Shown: positions 1 through 14,863 of the stretch, one piece after another | How positions within the stretch are numbered: position 1 is the first letter of the stretch | Layout of the letters: each line of letters opens with the position of its first letter | Source: Trogon surrucura | Taxonomy: Eukaryota > Chordata > Aves > Trogoniformes > Trogonidae | Assembly (NCBI GenBank): GCA_020746105.1 | Contig: CM036617.1 | Location: forward strand, 174,124,412-174,188,411 | DNA: 64,000 nucleotides | Direction: 5' to 3' | Notes under the pieces: model-generated | Databases searched by the model: none | Told to the model about the DNA's origin: nothing | The model's input: only the letters and a program-made list of their open reading frames with translations | Made by a program: the position numbers and the translations under genes

Positions 1-3000
1 CTTCATGTGACAAACTCAAGCTGGTGTTTAGATGCTATATAAAAAAGAAGCAGTCAATTACTAGCCAGTTTGTGTCTGCAACACTTCTGCTGTTTATTTA
101 ATTAATGAAATTGCATTTCATTGACATTCACTGATTTACCTAATAGAGGTATCTGACATAGGGTTTCGGCTATCCTGTTTGCACACTGTTGAAATTGTCA
201 TGTATATGTCTTCAAAAACAGCAGCAGCATTTTCATATTTCTATTAAAAAAAATCAACTATGTTCTGAGTTTTTCTGTTTTGTCACAGTGCTTCTAACAG
301 GAGAGAAAAAACCTCATGTTTACATGTTTAAAACAGCATTTCACTTTTCCCTCACTGGTTTCCACTCTTTATCTTTCCCTTCCCTCTCCCTTATTAAAAT
401 CCAACACTGTCATTCATGGCCTATTCAGCCAGAGGTTGCAGACTATGATTCAGTCATAGGTGAAATATGACCCAGAACAAACCTTCCAGTCCAGGTTAAC
501 ACCCTTTCATGAATATCAGTAATAGGGAATGGTGCTAGATTAATTTGTTTGGAAATGTAGACATGCTTGTACTGAGTTCATATTATTTCAAAAGGCTGTG
601 AAAATATTTGTCATGATAATTTTATGGCATTTCACATTCTTTGCAATAACTGTCAAAAGTGTTATATAGTCCTTGAAAGATAATAGTAAATAGACTTACT
701 TTTGATTTTCTTAGCTTTTGGAAATTTCATTTGCTAGTGACAATTTCTCATGATTACAACCTTAGTCATCTGTAAGCAAATAGAGCAACAAACAGACAAC
801 AAAATGCAGAATATTGAAAAAGCTAAAGTAGTATAGGTAGGTTGAAGACACTGTATTCTCCTTTGAATTTTAAAATTTGAGGCTAAGTTCTTACGACTAA
901 GACTATGTCCCTGTGGATGGTCTATCTGCACCTAACATTATGCATAAAGGTCCCTTATCTGAGAAAAATATTATTGTGTCTTGGTACTGTTTTTCTTTGC
1001 TTTCTTTCCCATGTATCTGACATTTGGGGAAGCAACAGTAGATTATAAATTCATACTCTGATTATAGAGCTATTCAAGAGACCCAGAGGGGATTTGAATT
1101 CCTTTTAGGTCTTTTGCCTTGAACACATCCTCATGTATGAGTGATAATCTCAGTTTGCCAGGGCTGAAATACAGAAAACTGTGGCTCCATTACTGTAAAA
1201 GATATTTATGACTTCTGTGAACTGTTAGGACATGACTGAGTATAGTCCAATACCTAAGGAAAACTGAAACTTTATACTAATTCTGTTGGAGCTGAGAAAG
1301 TCCTTGCCTAGAATATAAAATCACGGATGTTTCATGTCCTTTTTTTTTTTTTTCTCTCTGCTCTGTTGCACGATCTAGAGATATATCCTCAAGTTTTATA
1401 GATTTCTAAGTGCCTATGCATACCATTAATGCAATTATAGCCTATTAGCTTGATATTAGTCATAATTTTTGATGTTTCTGTAGAATTAGTCCTTCATGTT
1501 TAGAACTTGCCAGCACAATGTTTGATAATAAACAGCCAGGGAATTCAGAACAGAATTAAGCACATCGCTTATCATTCTTAAAGTGAGATTTTACCCAGCA
1601 GTGTGATATGAGGGCTGCTTCAGCAAATGACAGTAATGCTCTGCTGAAGATATTAATAATTTCTGTGCTAAGAATTCTTGGGGTATAAGTATCACTGTCT
1701 TGGTACTAAATGCTGACTTGTTTGTGATATTTATTGGTCTTTTGTCTCCCGTTTCCTTTTGGTAACAAGAACTTCTACTCTGCAACTGCAAGACACTTTG
1801 GATACTTGTTGATTTACCTTGGTCTTGTGTAGGTAAAATTTATTTTGAGCTGTTTTATGACTTTTGTTTGCTCAAGTGGAATACATATAATGCAATCTTG
1901 TAAAGCACTTGGTTTCAATTGCTAATCTTTGACATAAGTCACTGGAACTAGGAAGTTTTGTGGTTTGTTTTGTTTTTTTGAGGATTTGTTCATTCTTCTG
2001 TACTACAAGCATAATGTCATCCAGACAATTTTGATGATCAGGTTAATGAATGGGAAAGATTTAATGAGAAAGAGGGGAAAAAAAAAGGAAAAAGGATTTG
2101 AGTGTAGAAGCTTGAAAGTCCATTGTCTGTTATGTCACTGGTTTGGTTGCCAAAGTAAAATTTCTGGTTTCTACTGTTGAGTGTTTTAATGATTGAAGTA
2201 TAAGTAGACAATGGTGATTTCAAACACAGATGAGAGATCAACACATAAATTTGTCTTTTTTTTTTTTACTTCTTATGGTCTGTAGGTGATCAATGTTGTC
2301 ATGTGATCACACCAGCTTCAACTGGATTTAAATGATGTTGTACTGGACATCATCCTGAAAGGTTGATTCAAGTCCCTTAGGAGAAGGAAAAAAAAAAAAA
2401 AAAGAAAAAAGAGAGAGAGAAAAGAGACTTTTCAGACTTTACAATTTGAATCTGTAAAGTCTATTCCCTACAAGGTTTTGATTGTGCAGGCCTAAGGAAC
2501 AACTTTCTATGCTTTTTATTAAAATAATACTGCATTTTCAATTGACCAACAGTGTGAATATTTCCCTAAAAATGTCAGTAGGTATAGTATTCAGTTACTT
2601 TCTGCTGTGTTTTCCAAAACATTAACAAACTGACTATAATTGGAATAGATAGAACTCAGACATTTGTTTTAATGATGTTCCTAATGATATTGAATATTAG
2701 ATTTTTTTTTACTAAACTGTGTAAACTGATGTGCACCGTGAAAGGTCAATGCTGACAATAAAGAAATTGTTGTCTACCACTTTTGGTACTTTGAGTGGCA
2801 GCCTAATTTTATCCTGCATTGCAAAGTAGCCGTGAGACATATAGTAAACTGTGCAAAGCAAAGCAAGTATTCATTGCTGGTTAACGTCACAATATGAATT
2901 CTTGCCCACAATTAAGCATGCTCATAAATATTTCCAGAATTTGAACCTAGAACTGTGTTTACAGTGTGGAATAGCTTCATAATCCATTTTTTTATTTGGG

Positions 3001-3265
3001 ATAAATTTGGGATAAATAGCTTATTATGTCCTATCACAAACTCTTCTGAGAGGCTGTCAATAGGTCTGTAAAATTTCTTACATTCTTTATAACACTGAGT
3101 CTTAGAAATTACAAAAATCGTTTTGTTAGGGAGACTATCTCTGTGATGGATGACACCACCTTGGTCTTGATGCTCATAAAATTGCAAGAAAAGCATTATG
3201 AATCATTATATTTATCATTTAGCTTTGTGCAAGAAAAGATGGAAGCATAACAATTACTTTATTAT
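1..3265. other. AT-rich unique DNA, no gene recognised
   Basis: Only short chance reading frames (under 100 codons) occur here on either strand, and none shows a recognisable motif or exon structure. A run of 14 T lies at 1340-1353. I see no mobile element with a recognisable end. Very old repeats cannot be excluded by eye. Confidence 0.5.
2388..2427. repeat. Poly-A / GA-rich simple repeat
   Basis: A run of 16 A is followed by a short A run and then by GA dinucleotides. It is not attached to a recognisable retroposon body, so I treat it as a simple repeat rather than a retroposon tail. Confidence 0.8.
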
Positions 3266-3485
3266 CACAGAATCACAGAATCACAGAATCACAGAATGTT
3301 AGGGATTGGAAGGAACCTCGAAAGATCATCAAGTCCAATCCCCCTGCCAGAGCAGGAACACCTAGATAATGTTACATAGGAACGTGTCCAGGCGGGTCTT
3401 GAATGTCTCCAGAGAAGGAGACTCCACAACCTCCCTGGGCAGCCTGTTCCAGTGTTCCGTCACCCTCACTGAGAAGAAGTTTCTT
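3266..3485 (-). mobile_element. CR1 LINE, 5'-truncated 3' end (about 220 bp)
   Basis: This is a CR1 retrotransposon fragment read on the minus strand. It begins on the plus strand with four perfect CACAGAAT units (3266-3297), the reverse complement of the CR1 3' octamer ATTCTGTG. The conserved CR1 3' untranslated region and the last codons of ORF2 follow. Its sequence runs in close register with the 3' end of the near-complete copy at 34096 and with the copy at 19552, so the three belong to one subfamily. Similarity stops at about 3485, where the insertion was truncated. Such truncation is the normal outcome of target-primed reverse transcription that ends early. No intact coding region remains. 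Confidence 0.93.
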
Positions 3486-6400
3486 GTGCAGTAAAATTTG
3501 AAAAACAGACATTTAACTCAAAGCAGCTATGTGGTTCTACGGATGCAACTCAGCTTCCTTATTTACTCAGGTGCTCAGCTGTTCACTTAGGTGAAGGATT
3601 AAGCTGCACTGCTATGTATTTTATATTATTTTGTCTAATTTCTGCCTTGGAATGATAACGTGATCAGGATGAAAGTTAGTCATATTCTTGTCCATTAAAA
3701 ATTCAGATGAGTTGGAGTCATGAGAAGGCAGAAAGCAGTGTTTGATACATCACCTATTTTAGTGTTTAAGCAGGAGCTGTATTTCATTCAGCATTACAGA
3801 TGTTAGGAACCTGTATTTTTAATCACTCTTATGCATCACTAGCCTTAATAAAAAGCACACAGATAATTCAGTTTGATTAAGATGGTCTCCAGGCACAAAG
3901 CAAAACCAAACCCCCCAAACTACACAACAGTACATAAAGACAGAGTGCCATGATTATAGATTTACACCACTACCTTAAGTGCAAATTGCCTGATTTCGTA
4001 GGAGGTCACATCTTTTGTTCACAGTGATTGAATGAATAAAACTCCCCTGGATCTACTGTGCATAACTTTGGAGCAGTGACACAAATTGAAAAGCAGATTA
4101 TAAATCTTTATCACTGACTGCAAAGATTACTGTTTGGTTTCATTTTGGCCACATTTAAGATGATGATGATTTAGTTAGAGGATGGAATGCTTTGATGATG
4201 GTTACTTGGGGAGAACCAGGGGCACCATTACTTTAGTGCACATGAATTATTTCATAGCTTTATCATTTTACATAGTTTCAAAATTTAATGTAACTATAAT
4301 TTTCAAGTTTATTAAAATAATAGTGAAAATATATTTTATTTCTAAGCACTCTAAAAGACTATCACATTCATATTTGCGTAGAATCGCTCTTAAAACTCAT
4401 AATTAGTTCTCATACAGTTTAATAGGTCTGACCCTGGTGGTCTTGTCATGTTGCACCAGGTCACAATTGGGGTGCACGTGGGAGGGAAGAAGGAGAAATG
4501 CAGTGCTGAAATACCAAGCTGAAATTGCAGCAGTAATGCAGAAAAGGTTGTAACAGATAAGAAAGGTAGAAATACTTTTTTTATAACAAAAAGACTTATT
4601 TTTTTTTCTCAAGGTATTCAGAATTAGTGAGAAATGTAAGCACCCTGTTTTGTACACACATCGAAAACAGCAAAAGCAAATAACATATTTTTGAGTATGC
4701 CTTAGCCACAATATCTGAAGCTTCAACAACATCCTTTCTGGTTTATAAGTTCCTTAATGAAATACTGTAATATATGAAAATAGAGCATGAGCATGATAAA
4801 TGTACTGAAATCTTTTACACAATATTCAGCTTTTAGATATATGCATCCTTTCAGTCTGTATGAAGTAGTTAGAAGACAAGTGGGAATAAAACGGAGTGGC
4901 CTGTGGCATTTGAGCCTTTCATGTGAAGTGTCATTGTTGATTATTAACTACTAGAATTAGTCAGTAAAGTACTTCTTATGTCACTCAGGTAGGCAAATGT
5001 TTAATTGTTTCAATTGAATTTATAAGTTACCATTTAGAAATTGTTTCCAGGATTCACCTCTCTTTCTGCAGATGCTTGTCTGACATGCCTCTGATGACAT
5101 AGTTGTTTTCTTTGAACTGTTTTTCTCCCAACAAACTGAAATTATTTTTCTGTTATTTAAAGTCAATGGTAAAACTATTAAAATAAGAAAGCTAATAAGT
5201 ATTTCACTCTGAATTTGTATATCTTTCACCGTTCCCGGAATTCCATCTTAATGCACAGTACTTTGAAAAAAAAATACTGTGAACTGTCTTTGCTCAAAGC
5301 GAATGTGTTTGATTGCTGAAAAGTTGTTTTAATAGTGCTGAGATGGCCCTTTCCTAAGTAGTCAGTAAAATGACATGAGTTGGTAAAGTATCTCTCAGCA
5401 GCAGATTCCCTGAAATATCTATTTAAATTAATCCCAGTGAAACTTTCAGTATTCTTGATCATTCTGCCTTTTAGGGCAAGTCTATTCTACAGTTAGGACA
5501 GTTCTGCTAATTAATGTGTGAATTGAAGGAGCATTAAATTACTGTATGGAAGTCTCTTTTTTTTTTTTTTTGTTTCCCCTCAAAGAATTGAAGCTAAAGC
5601 AGATTAACACTACCTGTCTTTTGAATGAGATAATCAAGGATGTACTTAGTGTATTTTATATTCATGTCTTTAGTTACTTGAGGTTAGTTTTCTTCACAAT
5701 AGAAAACCACATACAGCTAAATTCTAAAATTTTAATCACATTATGACTTTCATGACCAACCTTTTTACTATTAGTTTCAATTAGAAAGTGCTCCAAAGTT
5801 CTGGACTCTTTTTTTATTGGTTTTGTCCCCAAGGAATATTAGGATGTTGTTAGTACCCTTCCTTTTATATGAACAATGAAGTGTTCTACTCATTCTTCCT
5901 GAACTCAATTGCTTGTGCCTAAGATGTTTCATATCAGAAAGAACAAAGAATTCAGACAGGAGTGTGATTAGAGAAATGCTGATGAAGAGTGTACAAAGAA
6001 AAATTGCAGGAGACATAAAGGGTGAATGGAGCCAATATTAAAAATAAAAGGAAAGAAAATTGAGGCAACTGAAATCTGAAGTACTGACAATGACAAGACA
6101 AAGATTATATTCAATGTTGTTTTTATTATGCTAACCTTGCAATGCAGGATTTTATTATAGAATAATGCATTTAGTATAGGATGTATATAATATCATTTTG
6201 GTCTAAAAGCAAATTAATGGAAAAAATTATAACGATCATTTGAACTTTAAAAAAAGTCTTTCTCAGTTCTTTGAAAAAAAGTATGGAGTTTCAGATATTT
6301 TTACTAGTGGCAGAACATTTCGCATGGATATGTGCACAGATGTGGAAAATATAATAAAATTAAAGAGTGAGTGAAGATGCTACTGCCTTTTCCAATGGAA

Positions 6401-9295
6401 ATGTGGGAATGGAAGTATGCACTGAGATGGGATAGAGAAGAAACAAAATGAAAGGTACAGTATGACCACTATACTACTAGAGTATTTGATATCGGATAGA
6501 ATATTCTAGAGATGTGTTGCCTCAGATTTGGAAGTGGGTTTCTTTCTATGAAAGGAATCAAATTATTTTACGTTTAAACTGACGTTTCTGTTTCTTTGTT
6601 TTTCTTTTCATTTCTTCCTTTTTTTGGTCCTTTAATTCCCTAGTCTTCCATTAAATGATTCATTTCATTTACGTGTTCTTGCTCTTTCAAAATATAGGTT
6701 ACCGATTTTCATATATATTTTCAGAAGTTGGGAGCAGAGATAAAATGTGATTAAAACTGAGCCCACAGGTGAACTTTTCTGGTAAGTGTCCAAACTAGGC
6801 AAAATATTTGAATTAATAAATATGTGTGTAATATTCCTCAAAATAATCACATAGGCTTCCTTAAAATGTAAAAGATGAGGGATAGACACATTGCCAGTTG
6901 CTTCAGCAGTTTCCACTGCAATTGCTTTTCTGAGGAGACATTTGAATATGTTTTATGGATTCTTCACATTCTGCTGTCCCTGTAATTTTTTGTACTCTTT
7001 ACTCTTCTTGTTCTTCCCTTCTGGCCCAAGTCAATATACCTTTTGCTAAATTCCTGATAGGATTTTATATCATTCAAGGTTGTACATTTATACAGAGAAC
7101 CCGGGGGAATAATGCTCATAAGAATCCCTAGCTTTCTGAATCTGATCAAGCATGGATAGTTTTAAGTTTGACTGAAATTCAAGGGAAAGTAAAAATAATG
7201 AGATATTACAGAATCAGTTTCCAGGAGAAAGAGTAGAGTTGTGTGCAATTAATAATTTACATAACCAGTTACATTTTGTGACAACCCTTTAGAAAATAAT
7301 TCTATGCAGAATTCTTTAGTTAATCTAATTCAATTGAAGAAAAACAGAATTATATCTGCATAAGACCGATACCATTTGGTGCAAATAAGTTATCTAGTAC
7401 TTAAGCTCATTCATACACTGATGTTAGATTGTGCTGACTGTGAGAGCTTTAAAACTAAATAGAACCAAAGGAATTCATTTTATTCTAAAATTCTTCTGTA
7501 ATTGTTCAGGTTAGAACTCTGAATTAAATCTCTTCCCTTCCCTATGTATTAGTCATGAAGGTCTAAAATTGGCCCTCTGTGACCATGAAGACTAGTCTTT
7601 TATCCTGAATATATACTCTTATGTCCTGAATTATGAAGGCATCAGATCAGCACCCACAGAGTGAGGAATTTCAGGTGATTAGAATTCTTAATGATTAACG
7701 CCACAGTGTAAGATCTACGCTACCTCATTTGTATGGGAAAAATTCTTCTGATGTTCAGCAGATGCCCTCCTGTTGTATTATAATGAAGTGAATTTTAACT
7801 GCATATCGTTTTAAAAATTCTGTCCCAACCTCCCTGCAGAACTTTTAATGGAAAAGGGAAAGAATGCTGATAAAAATTTCGGCATTCTTGTCTGACTGCA
7901 GGAAGAATTGCCTCAGTAAAGGGACAAAATAATACATTGAAGGAAACATTGAGTTATTTACAGTTTGGAAAAATGATACATTTCCAAGTGTTTTGAACAC
8001 TTTCATCATATCATAACATGCCATAGTAGTGACATGTTTTATTTAAAAAATATAGATGTTACTTTATTTGGTTTTCCATTTTTAAAAAAATAGAGAATAA
8101 TGTTTAATTTCCATAACAAAAATAGAAATTATTTTTTTGATTAAAAATATCTTATGTATATGTGAGTAAAACTTATAAAATGTGAGGTAATTATACACAT
8201 GTAGAGCAGCTTTTAATGCACACATATATAAAATATATATATAAATAATTACATATAAGAAATTTAATTTATATGTAATGTAATTACATTATGTATGATT
8301 CATGTATATTTTACACGTAGAATATACAAAGTGATCTAAATTATATAAAAAAAATTATTCTTCTGTGTTCCACTTCTGCTTTGTACACTAATTTAATGAT
8401 TTTTTCTGGGTTAAGTTTTGTACTAAAGAAAAAGTAAAAGTTTTCCTTTAAAAGGTTGTTCACTGACTGAGTCTACCAGCCTCATTTATATCAATGCAAA
8501 TCTAGAGTTAGTTGATTTGCGTCATTGAATAGTATAATTGACTAATGCAACTGAGGACAAAATTTCCTACCTTAACCTTCTTAGAAGTCAGTTTAATTTT
8601 CCAGTGTTAGTAGTTTTATGCCCCAGGTACACTTTAACAGTTAGAAGTATTCAATTAACTTTATTTCAGTGACTGTGATTTTACTTCTTAGCTTCATTCA
8701 ATTATCTTTACCTCCACAGTTTCTCTTATACCCCCCTCCTCCTCCCTGCTTCATGATTTAATCAATCCAGAAAGTACTGCTGCACTTATTGACTCACAGA
8801 TCATGCAGGTTATCAAATGTTAGACTCATAACCAGGTTTGGTGTTCAACACTCATAGGGGAAGAAATCATTTTCTGCTATAAATAAATGCTAAATTAGGC
8901 AGTCCTTTCTACACATGAGACTTATGCTTTTGTCCAGCCTATATACACTGTAGTGATCAGATCATGAAATAACACCATTAACTGTGTAAAAATAAATGTG
9001 ATGTGTTTTGTGTATCTTGATTTTCTACTGTTCAGCACTGTCTAGCAATCGTGAGGCTAAATATTCAATGAGAGGAAGCGAACTAGCAACACTTAAAGTG
9101 AAATAATGCAAAATTAGAACCCTCAGAAAGTCAGTTGAGCCTTTGGAGTTCTTAAACTAGCTGTTTCAAAACTGAATAAAGTAGGAATTTCTACGCAGAG
9201 TGTCCATTACTGCTCCTGAAAGCAAGGAATACCATATGAAATGTTGGGGTGTCTTTGTGTAAGTATTTTTACATGAACCAAGGGCTCAATTCAGT
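3486..9295. other. AT-rich unique DNA, no gene recognised
   Basis: No coding region, RNA gene or mobile element end was recognised. Homopolymer runs are common, for example a T run near 5556-5571. The AT-rich patch at 8190-8350 is listed separately. The longest open frames are about 110 codons and show no family motif. Confidence 0.5.
8190..8350. repeat. AT-rich alternating tract with a short palindrome
   Basis: This is a long run of TA/TATA-like steps with almost no G or C. It contains a perfect 14-nt palindrome, AATGTAATTACATT, at 8277-8290. Its flanks extend the symmetry imperfectly. It looks like low-complexity DNA; no gene or element is associated. Confidence 0.6.
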
Positions 9296-9560
9296 TGTTT
9301 ATTGTGGTGTGTTGATTCGTCAGCAATGAAGCACCCACCCAGTCTCTCACTCACTTCTGCCCCTGTAGAATGGGGAGGGGAATCAGAAGAGGAAAAGCTG
9401 AAAACTTCTGGGTTGAGATAAAGACTATTTAAGAAGTGAAACAGAGCTGTTCATGCAGCAAAGCAAAACAGAAATATACTCTCTAGTATAGTAGATAGTT
9501 AACCCCTTGCTGGAGGGCATCATGTGTTAGCATTACTTAGGAAGACTAGTGCTATATATT
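9296..9560 (-). mobile_element. Decayed LTR fragment (avian ERV type)
   Basis: The segment carries, in order, features I recall from the 3' half of common avian ERV LTRs. These are a CT-rich start with repeated CTCACTC, a GGGGAGGGGAATCAGA-like block, the phrase GGTTGAGATAAAGAC (9412-9426), an AAGCAAAACA block, and a GGAGGGCATCA to GGAAGACTAG block. The GTTTGAGATAAGGAC of the complete LTR at 58843-60017 is related, which fixes the orientation as minus. No ends or target duplication are visible, so this is a partial, old copy. The exact family is uncertain. Confidence 0.6.
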
Positions 9561-12500
9561 ATAATGTAAAGAGGAAGGGACCAGAAATAATAAAGAAGAG
9601 TATGATAATTAAACAAACTAAATAACTAAACACCTAAGCAAAAAGACCAGACATATAGCTTCCTAATCTCATTTACAAGGTGTTAAATTATTCTCGTAAA
9701 TGTTATTGCTGTTATTTTTCCCATTTTCTCAGATCTTTTCAAATTACTTCACCATCCCAAATATTAAGTGTGATGTTTTTAGAAAGTGCTTCTTTTTAGA
9801 GGAGCCCAGACTGTAAGCTACAGAACTGAAGATTTTAGTTGTCCACATATAGAAAAAAAAAAAACTAAAATAATAATCTCAATTTATTACTAATTTATAA
9901 TTTAAAAATATATTTCATCAGTCTGGATTTCATATTACTTTTCTGGTGCTGTCATCCTTTATTCACATTTCCTTTTTTTTTTTTTTCCCCTTCTTTTTCT
10001 CAGCACCTGACATTACAAATGATTTGACTGTCTCTGTCCATTTACTCATGTTGATTCTTTTTTTTCAGATTTTTGGTGCTCTTAAGTATATATATATGTA
10101 CGTATTTAGTTTTCTGTAAGTCTTTTTATTTTCATATTTAATAAAATTTTCTTACTTTTTTTTCAGTTTAAACTGTCTTTACCTATTTTTCCACTTAGTC
10201 TCCTCCCCCTCCAGTATCTTTCTTTGTTTGTGTTTCTCCATTTCTGCCTTTCATTCTTTTCTCCACATACGGTTTACATACACATACAGATAATTTCTTC
10301 TTTTTCTTCTGTCCCTGGTGCTGTCCCTGTTTTTTCCAATTTGTTTTGTCTCAGAAATGTTTTCATGTGATTGCTAGTTTCACTAATGAATAGATTATGA
10401 GATTATGTGTTGAAAGCATTCTCATTCCAACGACCCTTTTTTAGTCTTGTACATGCTGAATACTTAATTGATTCAGGTCTTGCTCCTGAATTCAAGCTCC
10501 AGTGGGATTCTGCCACCCCAAAATAAGGAACAGAACTGGATGGAACAGATAGCTGAGATCTGAAACATAAGGAGATAACATTTGCAGGCAGCCTATTTTA
10601 ATAGGCATTTTGAAATATTTTTTTGTGATTTGAAAGGAATGACATGCTCATCAAAGTTGTACAGGTTAATATCTTGATGTAGTAGAAGAAAAAGAGACAC
10701 AGGATAGCCAAGTCTGTATTACTTTGTCAAAGGAACCTTTTCAAAAAGATGAAATGTCTGAACTCTGTGGACGTCTAGTTTCAGTTTTACTTTTAGAAGA
10801 TAAGATCAAGCATCTGCCAAAATACATTATTCACAGTGAAACATTTCACTGATTCTGTACCGGAGATACCTTGAGGCCTATTTCTTCTGGCAGTATTACT
10901 GCACAGCAGAACTGCCAAGAGCGAAGGGTTATTTACAGTCATTGGGAACAACTCTTCCCTGACGACAGGCAGGCTTTTGAAACTGAAGTTATATATTGGA
11001 AAATTGAGAGAATTCCCTCTGTATGTTTTATCTCAAAGGGCAGCAGGGAGCTGCAGTGAATATTTTTTTTCCCTCTCATTTTGATATCTGGGTACCTCTG
11101 GTGACGACCTATTTCTTTTATCCTTCTTTCTTAGAAAATAAAGAAAAAAGCCCTCCAAAAGTAACCCTAAACCCAAACCACACCTGCTCCCAAAGCAAGT
11201 AACTAAGTAAGTGAATAAAATCAGTCTGTTCTGCATCTTACCATCTCTTTCATTAATCATGAGTCTTCCTTCTTGCTTTTCAATGTAGTGAAAATTCAGT
11301 GAAATGGGCTGGACTTCAAACTGTTTCTAAACTTCTAAGTCAAATTTAAATTTCAGTTACAATGGTTTTCCAAAATTTATGAAAAAGATAGCATACACAT
11401 TAAAAAAAAAAAATTCCTCTTATTATCACCCCTGTGAAGTGTCATCTAAGGCACCAAACTTAACCAGGAATCTGTAGAAAACGCACATTTAGAGATTAAA
11501 AAAAAGTAGCTACCCCAAATCTCTAACCACTTTGGAAATGTCTGGCCGTTGAATCCTGCCCAGGTTCTTCTTGGCTGGTCTGGTAGACCTAGAATGCTCT
11601 GATCAGACTGCTCAGATCATTCTCCAAAAGTTTTTCTGAAATTTGTTTTATGATATTTCGTTCCCACTTACTATCATCACATTTTGGCTTTTCAAGAAAC
11701 AGGGCCTCTGTGCTATTTCAATATTGGTCACAGAGGAGACAGAATACTTGATATTCCTTATACTTAGGAGCACTACTGAGAGTTAGTATGGAAATAAAAC
11801 GCTCTGGACAAAAACAAAATTAATTTCTCCAAGTAAAAATTACCAAGAGTACAGGTTTAGATGGGGGAAATGAGAATTTTAAAGGAGTTTTAATAAGATA
11901 GGCAAGTTAATAAGTGCCAATTGCTTCTCACTAATTAACAAAAAAAATCTGGTTTTAGCCATAAATACTAATTAAGATATATAGTGCTTATAATCCTGTT
12001 TTACATATGTAACAAATTTGTAAAATAATAACTCTTACCTAAGGTATCATATGAACTTTTCATGTACCTAGTTTTAGTTAGTCTTCTTCATTCTCTTTAC
12101 AGAGATACAGAAACATCCAGTGACTTGTTCCAGCCTAAACCAACCATGTAAGATAAGAAACCTTTTTCAAAAATTAATGCATAGATTATAGAGGAATCTA
12201 TACACATTGGCTTACAGTAGCCCCTACACTTCAGATATTTGGATCTAAGAGGACTCTCAGTCCGGCTTATTAGAAAGGAATAGGTGATGATACCAAAAGA
12301 AGAAAATTTAAAAAAAGATTATGTATTTGTTTTTGCCTACGATATTGCTTTGTAAATATAACTGATGTGACATTAAATACTGATGATCCAGTGGCTATAG
12401 CACGCAAGTAGAAAAATTGATAGTTTCTCTCCTGCTTTTTTTTTTTTTTTGTTCCAAAACTAGACATACTTACAAATGAAAGAAACACTGATTCCTTTCT

Positions 12501-14246
12501 GACATATCGTAAAATAGCTCTCTGTGGTAACCAGCGTATCTGAATGATATCTTGCTGTTACTAAATGGATCCATCTAACAAGTTCGAGGTAACACTGCTT
12601 CTTATTCAAGCTACATAAAGGGAAGACAAAGCGATTCAGAGGGAGTGCCAAATTTCATCCAGAATTACATGTATATCTTCTAAAAATTTAATTAAGTAGA
12701 GTATAAATATTCACCAAATGTAATCCAAATATCTCCATTCTAATGGGATAACAAAACATGTTGCACAAGCCTATTACACATAAAAATGATAATTCAGAAC
12801 AGTATTGAAAATTATTAATACTATTTAATGGTTTCACATGTACATGGCTGTTGTAGACTCAATTTAAAATGTCCTCCCTCCCACAGTAGACACTATGGTA
12901 GATATTTTATAGATTTATATTAAGCCTCAATTAACATGACCTTTAGCAAGAGAGAAGGTGTTTTCTTAGTGATATTTTTTCTTAATCACAATGGAACAAC
13001 ATGATAAATAGAAGGCACTGATTGATTATTATTGGTTTGGATTGAATGGGAGGTTCATTGAAGTATTGAACTTGTTTAAAAGGTTTATATATGTTGACTA
13101 TATTTGAGGATGAAACCAATTTCTATACTAAAAATATCTCACTTAGCTTTTTTTTTCAATCTGATTATACAAGATATTGACAGTCTCAGACCTAATTATT
13201 TTTATCTGAAATAAGATAGAAGACAAAGAAAAGAAGCTTTTCTACAAAGCGAGCATAATTAACCTTCTGATGGAGCCAACTTGTGAATGTGTGAGGCTGG
13301 GTAAGATGTCCAATTTATCCAATAAATAGTATTAATATTACTGTTATATATATATATATGTTTTTTTCCCTGCACACTAATGTACTTCTTATATTTTAAT
13401 AAAGTCTTTAATATAGCAATATTTGTCATTAATTACAAAAAATCCAAACACCATGGCATAAGTTTTAGAATGAAAAAATCTCAGTGTTGGTGATGGACTT
13501 GAGTGTATTTTCCTTAGTGATGTGATTTTTTGCATTTAAAACACATTTCCTCACATTATTCAGTATTTTCATAGCTTGGCTTTTTTTTAGGATGCAATTA
13601 AAACTCTTAGTATGAATCTGCATTGGCAGATTGAATTTTATTGGATGCTGAGTTCATTTTATAGAAGCAACACTGTAGCTTTCAACATTTTATAGGTATC
13701 CTAGAATTTTATATTACAGTGTAAACTGTGCTCAGGAATATAATTTTCCTCACATGAAGGTTGCCAGGCAACAGCACTCACAATATTTTTGTTGACCACA
13801 AACAGAGCTCTGTGTGGTCTTGTGTAGAAGAAAACATTTCTGTGTTTAATAGAAGGTAAATACTAACTTTAATCTCCTTGGAAACACGTATAACAATAAG
13901 AGAAATCTGGCTGATATTTTATTAAAATTCCTTCACTTAAGCTACACTGCCTTTATTTCGTAGCAATATTACAAGACACTTATTAATTCAGGAAGGGCTT
14001 GATATAAGGAAAACACACCTTCAATTTATGAGCAAAAATTCATTATATGTTTGACTGCTTTGTACAATTTGACCTTTCTAAAATGCTTTGGTTATCTGGT
14101 GTGTGGGAAGATAAAAAGCAATTTTCGATTAGAATATGTGAATACAGTTAAAACGTGACTATCTATTACAGAAAAACCTGTTGAAAATATATGTAGGTAA
14201 AACCACACAGACACACATAGCTTTTACAATTCTCTCCATCTAGTCT
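9561..14246. other. AT-rich unique DNA, no gene recognised
   Basis: I found no coding, RNA or mobile feature. Minor simple repeats occur: a T run near 9971-9986, a T run near 12437-12450 and a (TA)7 tract at 13345-13359. Short reading frames show no known motif. Confidence 0.5.
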
Positions 14247-14735
14247 TATAGAATCATAGAATGGTTTGAGTTGGAATAGATTTTAGAGATCATCTGGTTC
14301 CAAACCCCTTGACATGGGCAGGGACACCTCCCAACAGAACAGGTTGCTCAAAGCCTTGTCCAACCTGGCCTTGAACACTTCCAGAGAGGGCGCTGCCACA
14401 GCTTCTCTTGGCAACCTGTTCCAGTGCTGCACCACCCACTTAGTAAAAAATGTCTTCCCAGTATCTCATCTAAGTCTACCCTTTATCAGTTTGAAAATGA
14501 TACCCCATGTCCTATTACTTACTACCTGATAGAGTCCCTCTGCTTCATTCCTGTAGGTCCTTGTTTAGTATTGAAATGCTGCTATAAGATGTCACTGGAG
14601 CCTTCTCTTCTCCAGCCTGAACAACCTCAACTCTATCAGCCTGCCCTCGTTGAGGAGATACTCCCTGAACTTGAAAGTTTTGTGCATCTCCAAGCCCGAA
14701 AGAGATGCCAAATACCATTCTGGCTCCACCAGTGA
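14247..14735 (-). mobile_element. Older CR1 LINE fragment, 5'-truncated
   Basis: Two TATAGAAT/CATAGAAT units open the segment at 14247-14262. They are followed by the CR1-type 3' untranslated region and the end of ORF2 on the minus strand. Its wording differs from the young copies: it has a GGTTTGAGTTGGA start and a block describing the ORF2 C-terminus that I recall from older CR1 subfamilies. It therefore comes from a different and older lineage than the copy at 34096. Indels and stops break the frame. The 5' boundary near 14735 is approximate. Confidence 0.85.
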
Positions 14736-14863
14736 TCTTTAATGTTAGAGAGTGAGATGTGGAGCTAACCTTTACCTTCATCAACCTCTTGCTGCTCTTT
14801 GCAGATGCTTTATTACAATATGTTATGGGACATAATATTTAGAAGCAAGCTGACATCATAGCT